From Trogon surrucura (Eukaryota; Chordata; Aves; Trogoniformes; Trogonidae), in the NCBI GenBank assembly GCA_020746105.1, contig CM036624.1, forward strand, positions 20,606,084-20,670,083: a stretch of DNA of 64,000 bases, written 5' to 3'. A program made the position numbers and the translations under genes. Below, piece by piece: positions 47,589 to 59,790 of this stretch. The notes beneath the pieces are model-generated. The model was not told the DNA's origin, made no database searches, and was given only the letters and a program-made list of their open reading frames with translations. How positions within the stretch are numbered: position 1 is the stretch's first letter; the number at the start of each line of letters is the position of its first letter.

Positions 47589-50500
47589 CACATTCTCCAG
47601 CTCTTCCTCCACGCTAGATTCTGGCTTGCTCTATTGCCTACAGAGTGAATAGGAGATGTTCAGAGTTTTCTCCTTGTGCCCAGTGGGCTCTCCATGCTGT
47701 ATTTTGCCTGTCAAAGGAGGTGAAGCCCACTGAATCTAGTCAGGACTTCTAAACCAAAAATGCACTCGTTTCAGTTTTGAGATTTGTTGCTTGTAATTGC
47801 CCTCTGAGATCCCATAATTATTATTTACTGTGAAGCTAATATAGGCTTTTGCTGGGAAGAAAGAACATTTAAAATCTTTACAGCTTTTTTCCCAAGCCAC
47901 AGTGCTTGTCTGACCATCCATTATTCCAGGTAAGCATTAGATGAGAGGTTTTCAGGTCCCCAGGCTTGCAGAAGTGAACAGAACTAGACCGTATGAGCCG
48001 CATGGGGCTGTTGCCTTTATAAGTGTTTCCCTGATAGGTGGCTCCCAGTGTGTCCTGCAGAGCTGTCCTTCAGTATGCCACTTTTGGTGAAACAGACGGT
48101 GGGCGAGGAATTTAGCAAGCAGGTATCACAGTGGCTACAGATAAAAAGAATATCCCAACAGCTATAGGGCTGGAGTGCAGAATGATGTTTCTGGTGCCCT
48201 TCGTCTTAGAAAAGGAGAAACTGCTCCTATAACCATCTGAAGATCCCCTCCTCCTCCAATTCAGTTTCCTCTGCTTTACGTTGAGGTCAGGATTCAGTCC
48301 TGAATAATTTTGAACAGGAAGAGAATGTTTTTTGCTCAAGCAATCCAATTTTAAGCTGCTCAGTCTGCAGTTCTTTTCACACATACCCACTCTTCACATG
48401 CTCTTGATGATCTGCAAATAAACAAACAAAAAAATCAACAGCCACCAGTTGTGAATTGGCCAGCCCACTCTGTTGGATTGCACTGGAATTGTGTAGGCAC
48501 AGGGATATTAAAAGAACTGTGTTGAAAAGGTTTTGTGTATAAGGCTGAACCTATTACAGAAAACGTATGGGATTGTTATTGCACAGAACTGAATTACACA
48601 ATTAGCTTAGACAGAAATAACAGAGCCTGTTAAAAATTCGCTTCAGTCTCACTTGCTTTGTTCTATGAATCAGAGAGATCCAAGGCCAAATAATTGAAAT
48701 GGGAAGGAAGTACCAGGGTCCTGTGATGAGCACCAGACAGCTCAGATTCCCGTCACCGTACAGAACTCCTTACAGGCTCAAAGACAAAACACAGACCTGT
48801 AATCCGAAGTCTTAAAATTCAAGAAACTAATTAGAGGTCAGATCTCAATTCCTATGTGATCTTGGCTTACCCTCACTGCCTTTGGACATCTTGACTTCTG
48901 CTTACAGTATTGTGGTATGCAGCCCCAGCAGAGATGTTGATGTGCAGAGGTGAGTTCAGATTACATTTGAACTGGGATCAGAATTCAAACTTCATGAAAC
49001 TGAGGTATGTAAGGGTCTAGTGTTGTGGTTTTTATACTTGCATGAAACTAATATTGTTGCATTGTATCTTTTCTGGATAAACATCTAAATCAATGTGTAC
49101 ATTAATTACATAGAAAACACGAAAGTTTTCTAAAGAGCTCTACAGCCACATTTTGAAAGGTGCCTAACCAGAACTGTGAAGATGCCTGGCCACCCTCTTC
49201 TGACTGATTTCCACCAAGCTTTTTGAATTTCATTAAGCATTAACTGACTTGAAGGGGTTGCTAGAGAACTTTAAAAAAACAGGCCCTGCTTGTGTTGGAA
49301 GGGCATAAATTGGGTATAAATTTGTTAAGTCAGATCTTTTTGAAAATTTTATGCATGGGATTTCCTGAGAGAGATATTTTGCACGGTGTTTGTAGCAATG
49401 CTGGAGCTGGCTTCAGTGTGAGGGTGAAGCTGAAAAAGGCAGTTTAGCGAATGAGTCTCTACAGTTTGGGTCATATATGGGCTTGGATCAAGGCCAGCCT
49501 TGGGATCTCCAGTGCAAATTCTGATGATGTGTGTGAATGTGTGTGTATCTCTTTAGAAATGCAATGAGATTATTAATCTGATAGAAAGTGAGTCGAGAAG
49601 AAGGCCAGTGTTTGCTACAGCCTTGCAGGACAGAAATTCTGAAAAAGAAATCTTGTGATATTTCTGGTTTCCAGCTGCTCCTTTCAAGTATATGCTAGAA
49701 GTCCAGGCAGGTTCTGATTTTATTGGAGGCCATTCACCTATCCCTAGAAACTGTTGCCTATTAATTTGAATGTGGCTAAGATAACTAGTGGACTACAAAC
49801 TGTGCTTTCTTTTCTATTTAATTTTCTCTGCATTCTCCTGTGGTGCAGTATCACTGTAATTCACATATGAGTGTTAGTTTGAATGGTATTATTGTTGCAA
49901 AAAAGTTTAATAGGAGCCCGAGGGTGTATAATGTTATTGAAATGAAAGTTTTTTTTTTAAACTCATATTTCAAAGCTCATTAACTTACACAGTTCTGTGG
50001 GGGGTAAGGATCAGTAAATGAACAGCAATTTTCTATAATCTGCTGTACACGTGCTGGTGTCTTCCTTAGCTTTGTATCTAGGTCTCTATCTAGATAAATA
50101 ACCATTTATATATTCATATGTATGGTACAGTCAGAGAATTCATCTTTTGAACCCATTGTTTAACACTGTACAAAAACGGAAGGTGAAAAGATCACTGCAC
50201 GTGTGATTTTTGGCTTGAACTCAATATCAGGACCAAAAGTCTCAAAGCTCAAGAGCTAGGCTGCAAGTGTAACTTTAATTCTGCCATGTAGTGAACCTGC
50301 CAGTGCGGCTGGCGTGCTCTTTGCTCACTCACAAACTCCATTTCTGTGCCATCGCTACAGATCTTCAGCCAGGAGTTTGTTAGTTTAGGCCTGCAACAAC
50401 ATTTATCAATGGTAGGACAGACCTTAGCATGGATTGTGAAACCCATCCAAGGAGTCAAGTGGGTTGTCAGGCCTGTTCTGCACCCTGTGCTGCTGAAGCT

Positions 50501-53500
50501 TTGCTGTCAGCAATACTCGTGTCAGTTAATTTAGAGCTGATTCAGAATGATGACTTATGTTGCTCTTTGGCTGCTATAGTAGGTTAGCCAGCTGTGGTGA
50601 AATGGTTTCTATCTTGATATCTAGTCATAAAGTTAGTACAGAGTCAGACTGAACATGCTTTATAGTATAATAGGCTTATAACTTGATCAAACCAAAGCCA
50701 ATGTTGACCTGAATACTCAGATTCACTTTTCCCTAGCAAAGTTAATTTTCAGTCCAGAATGTATCTTTCTTTGGTGGTTAGTTTGGTTCCACATCTGTTT
50801 GAAAAAAACCTAAAGGCTGGATTTTTGTTTTCTTCTCATAGATACATATATACATTTTTTGCTGTCTTTTCTTAGAATAACTTTGATCATTTCTGCTGAA
50901 GCTTCCAAAACCAGTGACCTTTATGTAGAGACAGACCTTAGAAAACAAGAGCTCGGAAGAGGGAATTTTGAGAAAACTGGTAGATAAAAGTAGGGACTGA
51001 AACAGGAACTTTTGCTGCTCTGATTCAGGAGTAGCTGCTCAATTTACTTTTGACTCACGGTGGCTCAGATTCCAGTGCTGGGTACAGTACAAGAACCTGG
51101 AGAATTTTATACCTAGACACCAAAGGATACCCAGACCCCGTGGACTGTCTCTCAACACCGAGAGTGAATGTCAGGTGGTCTGTGGTGGTACTTCAGCAGC
51201 TCTGATGTATGGAAAAGCTCGTTTTAGAATTTTTTCCTGATTGTAAACTTCATACTGTAATTTATTAGATATAACCTCTCAGATTCACTGCATTTATATT
51301 ACTCTCCTTTTACTGCAATTTTGGTGCTAGCATTTCAAGGTCTGTCCACAGATTTGGCCCTTCGGCTCTGCCACTCTGCGCTTTCCTCTGCTATGCCTCA
51401 CCTCTCTTGCTATTCTGTTCTCCCGTAAGACTTTCCTCTTTGCTGCTGTTCTGATTCCTTAATCAAAAATCTCTTGCTCTGATATTTCACTCTTCTTGCT
51501 CCCTTGGAATTCATCCTTTTCTTGTCCTGCAGGACCTCTGCTCCTGTTATTTTACCCTGGAGGTTTCCTTGCCCCAACTCCAACTCCTGGCAGGATTAGG
51601 AAGCACTGCCTGCAAGAATGCCTTCCATCTGCAAGTTTCAGCAGTGTATGCCTGAGGTAGCTTGGAAGGGACTGGATTTTAGTTTAAAACACTATTTGGG
51701 AGTAATAAAAATTCTCTATTAAGTTTTTCACATGAAAAATAAAAGCTATTAAAGGGATAACCCTAGGCTTTTGTTATTTTGCTCTTTTTAACATACGATA
51801 TTTTACAGTGAAGATGTTCTACTCGTTCAAACTCCTCATCCCCACATGACCACTCCCAGAACACATAATTCCATCCAGTCCTACAGGTATCTGCAGTGTG
51901 CAGCACAGATCGCTCAACCCTGTTCTGCATTGTATGAGCTACCATGAAGGGTGGGAAAGGAAAAAAGCAAGTGTGGTTTTTGAGATCAGACTCAAATTTC
52001 TTCCTTTAGCTGACATCCCAATGGCAATGTTGATAGAGGGTGTCTCTGTGGTTTCTTTGTGGCACTGAAATTGGGACAATCCATTTACACACTTGGAAGG
52101 TACAAGGGCTGCCAGAACTTGCTCACTCGAGTATGCTGATGTTACCAATATTACTCTATATACAAGTGGCACTCAGTGTACAGGTAACCACGTATGTCCT
52201 CTGACAACAACTGAACTATCCCTCTCTTTTTCTTCTTGACCCTTTGCCCACTCCAGGTCTTCTGTTTTTTTCTCTTCCTTTTTTTCTCATTTTCTTCCCA
52301 CTGTTGCTGGAAATCTAACAAGCAAATTTCCTTTCTCCAGACTTGTAGCCAACTGTAGCTCTTTAGATTGCTTTTACTCAGGGCTATGACAACTCTTCAC
52401 TTTGAATTTTTATTAAAAAACCTTGAAGTGGAATGAGGAGTTTATACTCCTGATCTAACTTCTTTAAATAAAACTGTTACAGTTCAAAGCTAGGACAGCT
52501 GCTGGTAACTGCCATTCAGAGTGCTGGCTGTCAGTCTGATTTTTAAAATGACTGCTTCTCTCTTCCCCACCCACTGTAATAACTTCATGTTCAACACTGA
52601 ACCTCAAAGCTGTGATGTCACCTGGGGGCTGTATGTACAGCAAGTGCCGACTTAAACATTACTAGGCTTTTGAAACCAAATAATTGAAAAATCAGTTCCT
52701 TCTTACTTTTCTGTCAGTAAGACAGCAACACCAGTGCTGAAAAAGATCTGCCTGTTGTCAAATCAGTGCCAAGGATGTGAAATTAGGGCCTTCTGGGTTT
52801 TATTTTTTGCTGTAGTTTTCGGTCTGCCTAAACCCAGCATAATAAATTCAGATCTAATCTGAGTCAAGTGTTGGAACCAGTGCCAGCTCACCAGTTGCTC
52901 TAGGATGGACACTGAGTTCTGGGACTAGGTGATAAAAAACATTTCTAGCCTTTGTGTAGGTATATATGCACTATTTGCATGCTTATGCACATATATACCA
53001 GGTACCAAAACTGGCTGAATGTTACAAATTCTAGGTTTGCTTTCTCACTGGTTACCTTTGCAGTGCTCATAGTAGTTCGAATGTTCTTCTTGGTATATAG
53101 CTTACTCAATAGATTTAGCCAGGAATACAAACCTCAGATCAGACTGATTTCCCTGGGCATGATGATGGAGGGAGGCAGTGTTTAAAAATAATGCTGTAAG
53201 TGTGCTTTGAAGTTTTGGTCTGTAGCCTGTAGTTCTCATGACCTTGGCCAGCCCTGACCAGCAAAAACAACTATCCTTGCAAACTTCCGTCTGCACTGGA
53301 TCAGCCCCTGTCTAGAGGCAGTGTGATCACTCTTGTTGTTGTTGATAAATTAACAGGAGTTTGGTGTTATTTAACCAAGTTTCTCACCCAAATACTTGAA
53401 GGAAAAATTCCCCTGAGATAACGAAAGGGTTAATTTGTTTTGTTTTGTGAGTGCCTGATGTAGTTGCTGTTGCAATTATAAAACCAAATAGTGTCCTTTT

Positions 53501-53957
53501 GGAGAACTATTAGCATTGGCAATGACATCAAGCACCAATTCATCAGGAGCAACAGTGTCAACTTCATTTTGGTAGTGCAAAACAAACAGAAAGCTGAGAT
53601 GCTGTTCTGGGCAAAGGAAAGAACTGCTCTGGGGAAGGCATTACATTATGGCCACCTTTTTCTTTTAACAATAACATTTAATAGCCTTTTAAAGAGCATT
53701 TTCCCCATTCCCCCAAGTAATTTCTTGGCAGGCAGTTAAGAGAAAGGAAGAGGTTTTTTTCTAAGGGCTTTTATATGATACTAAATAAATCTAGCAGTCT
53801 TCTGAGCAGCAAACCTGTCCCTTGTGCTGCCCAGACTGTCTCTTACCACCAGCCCTAGAGTGGCCTGATGGTGTCTGATTGGTAAGTGCTGAGAGCATTA
53901 CCAAACCACACTGAGGACTAAGCTCTCCAGTGGGTGCCAGATGGAACCGGCATCAAG
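47589..53957. other. Non-coding sequence, no gene seen
   Basis: No gene is supported. Frames are 92 codons or less. A plus-strand pyrimidine-rich stretch lies at about 51,350-51,560 with no coding or repeat identity I can assign. At 48,810-48,890 a string (TATGTGATCTTGGCTTACC) faintly recalls MIR but is not called. Confidence 0.6.
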
Positions 53958-53980
53958 TTATTATTATTATTTATTAATTA
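53958..53980. repeat. (TTA)n short repeat
   Basis: Imperfect TTA units (TTATTATTATTATTTATTAATTA) are seen directly. The array is short and simple. Confidence 0.7.
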
Positions 53981-56799
53981 TGCACCTGACTAATGTGCAG
54001 AGCAATTTAAAGCTGTTGAAATGCACATTACAAATGGAATACAGAAGGCCTTTTCTTGAAGAATATGTCTATTCTTTAGAGGAAGACACCTTCTTCTAAA
54101 TGGAGAAGTTTTGCCTAAGTCAAGACAGAAGGTGATGAGCTCCTGGTCACCTCAACAGTGTCTCTCCTGGTCCTGTCTTTCTACACTGACCTTAACAAGC
54201 CCTGCTGTCATGCCTGGCATGTGGTGGGAGGTTGGAGACTGCTAAATTTGCCCTGCTCCTTCACAAGTCACGTCCCACAAGTACAAGGGACCTCCCATTT
54301 GCTTTCTTTCTGGACTTCCTTGGTGCTTCCAGAGGAATTTGTCCCTGAAATGTAGAAACTGGTTCTACAGCCGAAAGGAGGTGGTAGGTGATGGAGCAGC
54401 ACATCAACACAGTGCCTATGAACCCATTTTTTAGGAGCATACCCAACGAAAGAAGAAATATGAGCAGCTGTTCAGAGAATGACTGAGAGGTGATGGAAAC
54501 CTAAAAGGCCTTTTTGTGCAACCAGATTTAGCATTAGATTTGTAGGGGTGAAAGGCTAGGATGTGGGTCCTTTTCCCTTCCTCTATCATGTTGTAGCTTG
54601 GATAGCTATACAATTTGGGACGTCTCAGGGTGCGGGGCTTAATATTGTTTGTGTCTAAAGTCAGCTTTCCCTGCAAGACGAGAGTACTCAAGTGGGCAAG
54701 AACTAGGTAATGGTTACAAAGAGATCTGGGGTGAAGAACAAGACATGCCAGGAGTCAGAAGAAATCAGATCAAATAAATAAACAACAGGAAAAATGTGGA
54801 AACTCTTTTGCCCCCTCTCCCACCTGTTTTTCCTGAAAATTTCTGCTCTGCTGTTTATTTTTCCCCCCGACTCCTCATGTGGGCAGGAGTGCAGTTGCTG
54901 AGAGATTTGAAAGGATCTAGGAGTGGCTGGTGTGTAGCAGAAAAGCCAATGCATAAGTTTGTGGGGCTGTTAGCAGCAGCTTTGGGAAACATGAGTAAAG
55001 AGTCAGAATGAACAAAGTAAATCCACTTATAAGCTCAACATCAGTCTTGGTGAGACAAATGGCTTTATACTGGAGCCAGCATTCCTTGACCCAGCTGGGA
55101 CTGACCCTTTGGCTTCTGAAGAGACTGGGTCTTTCTTACTACTTTGACCTTAACTGTTAGCATTTCAGAGGGGCACTTCTGATATTGAATTAAAAAAAAA
55201 TAAACAGCAACACCTAATACTATATTCAGCCTGTGAACTGGGCTGAATATTGTGCTGACGATCCAGTTCTTGACATTTGCATGCCAGGGAGCTATGTAGT
55301 GCAATGTGATATATATTATTCATGCTCTCATGTACTTCATTTTCACTCTGTGTGACAGCACTTCTAGGATCAAGGTTCAGCACACTTCAGTGGACCTGGA
55401 GGCTTTATGGTTCTGATGCCTGGGAGCAAAGCAGAAGAGAAACATTTGAGATGTGAGGTCTCTTTTGTCCAATAGATTTTCTTTGGATCGTGCCAGTTAA
55501 CCAGTTCTTTGGTCAGCGAGCAAATAGACAATATCCTTGGCTCAAGCATGCACCTTAATTAAAAGGATTCAATTAAAGTAGATTAATTTAAGATTCAATT
55601 TAAGAAGACATTAGTTAAAGCAATGTGGATAGCTGCGTAGACACTTTGATCTTTCTAAACTAGAGTTTTCAGCTGAGTTTAAGACATTTAGGCCAACGTG
55701 AAACAAGGTGCTTGCCAATTAGTAACAGGGGCTTAGCTCATCCTAGATAAACTGTTTTAAGTGAATCAGGATAAGCTTGTGGGCAGATAAAGACTAAATA
55801 GGTCAGAGACAACTGGTGTTGACTTAATAGATTTGCATTTCCCTCTGAGTTGTTTTAGAGCTGATGCCCTCACACTGTAGGGTGCTTTTGCTGATAGTGC
55901 TCTTTTTCAGAGGAGCTATAAAACTGAGTTCCTGACCAACTATAAAACCCCACAAAATACTCTCTCCTCTTTATGTTGGCCTGCTTCTATTTTGGATAAA
56001 GTTTGTGTTCGGGGTGTCTAAATTTTTAATCAGTGAATCTGCCTTGTGCTTGTGGCCCCGATCCTGGTTGCTGATCAACAGGTGCACATTGCAAATCAGG
56101 AGGATATTGAAAGGATGCCTGTAAGCTGCTTTTGTGGTGCTCTGCTCCACTCTAGGGATAGGATGGGGTTGACCTCTGTGTAACATCCATCCAGGCATCT
56201 CTGAATTATGCAGGCTGCCAATAACCCTTTGCCCTACAGAACATGAGCCTCCCCATCCTCTTTAGCAGATTGAATATGCTTTAGGGGAGGAGCGCATGTA
56301 AAGGTGCTCTGCTCATTCCACACACCCCAGCAAACCTCCTGTAGTGGATGACTCCTTGTTATCTTGGCTGTGGGGTTGACCCCACTGATGCCATAATTGC
56401 CCAACATACCCAGGGAAGGCCTGCGCTGATGATCCCTGGGAGCATGGAGTGCTACTCATGCCGGTAATCTTGGGGTACTTTCGTGGGGTAAGCTGGGCTA
56501 CAGAGATTAAGTGGGCGACAGAGATTCAGATCCCATGTTTTTAATTTTCTTTTTCTATCAAGTAGGTATTTTGCTGTTCTCTGTTAAGCAGACGCTGAAA
56601 TGGCCATTTCAGTGGTGGCAAGTATGTGCTCAGCAGTTATTTAGCACCTTGTTTTTCAGAAGTGCATGTCAAAGAAGCTGAGCGGAGGGACCCTCTCCTC
56701 CTGTCCCAGACAATCTCTTAAAGAGGCTGACCATGGTGTCACACTGCTGCCCAAATATCAACTAATCATTGATAAGGCTTCTGAAAAACAATGGTATAT
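53981..56799. other. Non-coding sequence, no gene seen
   Basis: No gene is supported. Frames of 86 codons or less overlap on both strands. An AT-rich near-repeat at 55,566-55,606 is listed separately. A GC-richer segment at 56,280-56,520 shows no frame or promoter structure. Confidence 0.6.
55566..55606. repeat. Imperfect AT-rich tandem repeat (GATTCAATTTAAG-like)
   Basis: Three adjacent near-copies are visible: GATTCAATTAAAGTA at 55,566-55,580, GATTAATTTAA at 55,581-55,591, and GATTCAATTTAAGAA at 55,592-55,606. Each contains an AATTAA or AATTTAA core resembling homeodomain sites. They are preceded by CTTAATTAAAAG. Confidence 0.6.
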
Positions 56800-56945
56800 C
56801 ATTATCTTTGTTATATACACGGGAAAATTGAGGCAGAAAGAAGCTAGGTCATTTGCCTAAATCTGTGCGTCAAGTAAGTGTCAGCCAGGGGCGTGAACTC
56901 AAAGCTGCTGGGAATAGGAGCCCATGACCTGTCTCTTAGGCCATT
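56795..56945 (-). mobile_element. MIR SINE fragment
   Basis: ATTATCTTTGTTATATACACG then GGAAAATTGAGGCAGAAAGAAGC, TAGGTCATTTGCCTAAATCTG, CAAGTAAGTGTCAGCCAGGG and GCGTGAACTC follow the reverse complement of MIR. The matching order is TTATTATCCCCATTTTACAGATG, AGGAAACTGAGGCACAGAGAGG, TTAAGTAACTTGCCCAAGGTC, TAGTAAGTGGCAGAGCCGGG, ATTCGAACCC. It is one of the longer MIR matches in the window. Confidence 0.75.
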
Positions 56946-59389
56946 TTACTTCTGTTGAAAAGGTTATTTGACATTTGCATTTGGCTTGCAAAACGCCTTG
57001 GTTCCTGACAGATTTAAAGCAATATGTAAAACATTAGGCTGAGATGTAAACAAGAGGAATTAAACCCCTACACTCTGGGCCAAAATGGGCTAATCTGGGT
57101 GGGCAAAATCAAACACTGCAAGCAATGGAAACAAACCCTTTGTATTTTTGGAGATACTGACTTCTTATGATGCGTGTGTAAGAGAAGAGCATTGGGGTCT
57201 GTAGGAGGCCAGACACTCAGAGAGGTTTGGGCTTATTCCTTTCTCTCATTGTGACCCCTGCACTGCGGTTCGTTATAGATGGCTGTGAAGATGGAAAGCT
57301 ACACCCAGTGATCATTTTTAATTAAGAATAGTTGCTATTATTTAGCATAGTGACATGGACAGCCTATCAAGGGAATTTCTAACTTTGTAAGATAGACAGA
57401 ATTGATGACAAAAGTCTTTCTTGAAAGTTAATTGTTTCAGGCATATCCAAAATTGTGCTTGCTTTGCCTGTGCTATTAATCAGAGGGTGGAAGCCAGTCA
57501 AGTGGGGAATACCGTTTGCAGTGTGCTGAGCTTCAGGGGCAGATTTGTTAGCCCTTGTTGGTTTTGCTGAAATTTTGGGCAGGCACTGAAGTAGAGCACA
57601 AGATTTCACTCTGTTCAGAAGCAGCTGTCATCAGTATCGCAGGGACAATGGACTCTGCCAGGTCGCTTTCCTATTTGTCACAGCCTTGTTCTCCAGGGGT
57701 CCACGACTTAACCATCAGGCACTCGAATAGGGGCACCCCATTTGGCACGTGGGTAACAGGGTGCTTTTGTGAAGAAGACAGCATTTCTATTGGCCACTTT
57801 ATGCTGATTTATGAGAGAATCACTAATGGGTATTTCTCATTGCTGTGAGCTCAGTCCTACCATGGCATGAGGTGGGGCTATCGGGTGATTGTAGTCTGAC
57901 CCTGGTGAACCACTTGGTTCAGTGAGATGTTGCAATGTGCCATGCAATTGTGCTTGTACTGGATGCATTTTTTTTTCATGTTCACGGTTCTGACACATCA
58001 CTGGGTGTCAGCATGAGACCTCTGTGTGGTCTGTTCTGTTGCATCTAGACAAATTTCCAGGCTGTGGTGCATGACACAGGAAAACCCGAGGTGGTTTTAT
58101 GCCTGTAAGTAGTCATGGTGCTTTCTATGTATTTGTGCTACTGAAGTTATCCTTCAACATTACCATCGCCAAGTAAAAATTCAGCTACAATTTCGACATT
58201 GAATCTTGTCACCTACTCCAAACTTTGTCCCTTTCCATCCACCCGTTGCTTTAACATGTCAGAAGTCATTCCCCCCAGTGAGACTGCTGCTATACTGGTA
58301 TACCTTTGGTCTTGTGAGCCAAAACCTCTCCTTCTTCTTCTGTTTACATCTATTAGAGTCCTTTTCTGTATGTAAACATATAGTTCTCTGTAGCAGTTCT
58401 GTGTTTCTACCATGCTTAGGAAGAAAGGAACCATATTTATGAATAGAGATTATAGGATATAAAATAATAATAGTAAAAACCCACCATAGTAAAAATTCTT
58501 TTAAGAATCTGGACCATGCTAATAGTGATGTCAAAGGGTGTCATGATGAAATTAAGTTTGTCTCTTTTTTTTGCTTGTTATGAGTAATACTAGGATATCT
58601 CTAGGTATAAAGTGTAAAAAAAAAAGCATGTCAATGAGGGGTTAAAAATACTGACTTTTGGTACTTATAATAGGAAGACTTTTCTTAGTTCTGCAGACAG
58701 CCTTGTATCAACTTTGAATTCAATTTAGGGATTGAATTTAACATGCGTAACCCACTGGGTTTGAAGCTATAAAGGGACTTAAAAATGTACAACAGATAGG
58801 ACCTTAGAAGTCTAAAGGATCCTTCACAAGATGAAAAGTATTTTATGTTGTTTGAGATACAGTAGTCTCTGAATTACACTTCAAAAACCTTAACACATCC
58901 TTAAAATACATTTACAAGGGAAGATAATAATGTACAGTTTTAAATTTAGGCAGTGCATGTTCACCAATAAAGTTTCATCATCTTGAATAATTTAAGCTAG
59001 TGTGGATATTATCATTGAACTTAAAGAGAAAACTGAAAAATGTGGAGACCCCTGCTTAGTGTTGATGACTGTGTAATGCTGTGAATGGTTGTAAATTCTT
59101 TGGGGAATCCACTGATGCATTCTTCTTGTATATTTATAAGAAAACCATGATATTAAAGTTTCATTTTCTTCTGTTTTAAACCTAAGCAAAAATAGGAGCA
59201 TAAAAGCCATTGAGGAATGCAGAAGTATTACTAATGTTTCAGAAAATGGAATTATTAACCATAACACAATAATGCTCAAGGCCTGCTAGATGTTGCCTAC
59301 TGATCAGCCCGCCTTGAAATTATGTTTATTTGCTTAAGTGAGTTTTTGGTTTATATTCTGTGAAAACATTTCTTTTTTTTTCCCCCGTG
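56946..59389. other. Non-coding sequence, no gene seen
   Basis: No gene is supported. The frame at 57,555-57,848 plus (97 codons) lies in a mixed-composition, CpG-containing patch that might be a conserved element, but it has no recognisable domain. The rest is AT-rich unique sequence with short A- and T-runs. Confidence 0.55.
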
Positions 59390-59790
59390 CGTGAACCCAA
59401 AATTGCTTAGTCTGTGTCCTTTTCCCTCGGATGCGATACCATAGCAGCAGCAGCAAAGCACGCGCAGTTGCTAGCTAGGTAGCTTATTATTATGGTCACA
59501 CTCCAGCACACAGCATACTTGTTGGAAGTTTCCAGAAATATTGCACTGCAGTCATTTTCCTTGCCGTTATGCTAATGGAATCAGGAAAATCAATTGTCCT
59601 TAAGGAACAGGGGAATGAGATGTGCTGTAAATGCCACAGGATGAGTGATTGGTTGATTGCAGGGATGGTGATTCAAACGCGCCTCATCTCTGCATTATCC
59701 TGATGAATTTTTATGGCCCTGCCTTTTTTTCTTCTATAGCTGTGGAGGAAGGTTTATGGCTTGCAGCTTTTTAGTTGATTGAATGCAGCT
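59390..59790. promoter_or_regulatory. Candidate conserved regulatory element
   Basis: This patch retains CpGs (GTGCGTGAACCC, TCGGATGCGATACC, CACGCGCAG, AACGCGCC) and holds several factor-like motifs. These include a POU-type ATGCTAAT at 59,569-59,576, TGATTGG at 59,646-59,652 followed directly by TTGATTG (inverted-CCAAT and PBX-like), and a (GCA)4 run near 59,444-59,456. It contains no repeat and no frame of note. That profile fits a conserved vertebrate enhancer, but conservation was not tested. Confidence 0.3.

Noticed and set aside
48800..48890. Possible additional MIR fragment (TATGTGATCTTGGCTTACC)
   Set aside because: Only about 20 bp resemble the core, a central part is missing, and the flanks do not follow the consensus.
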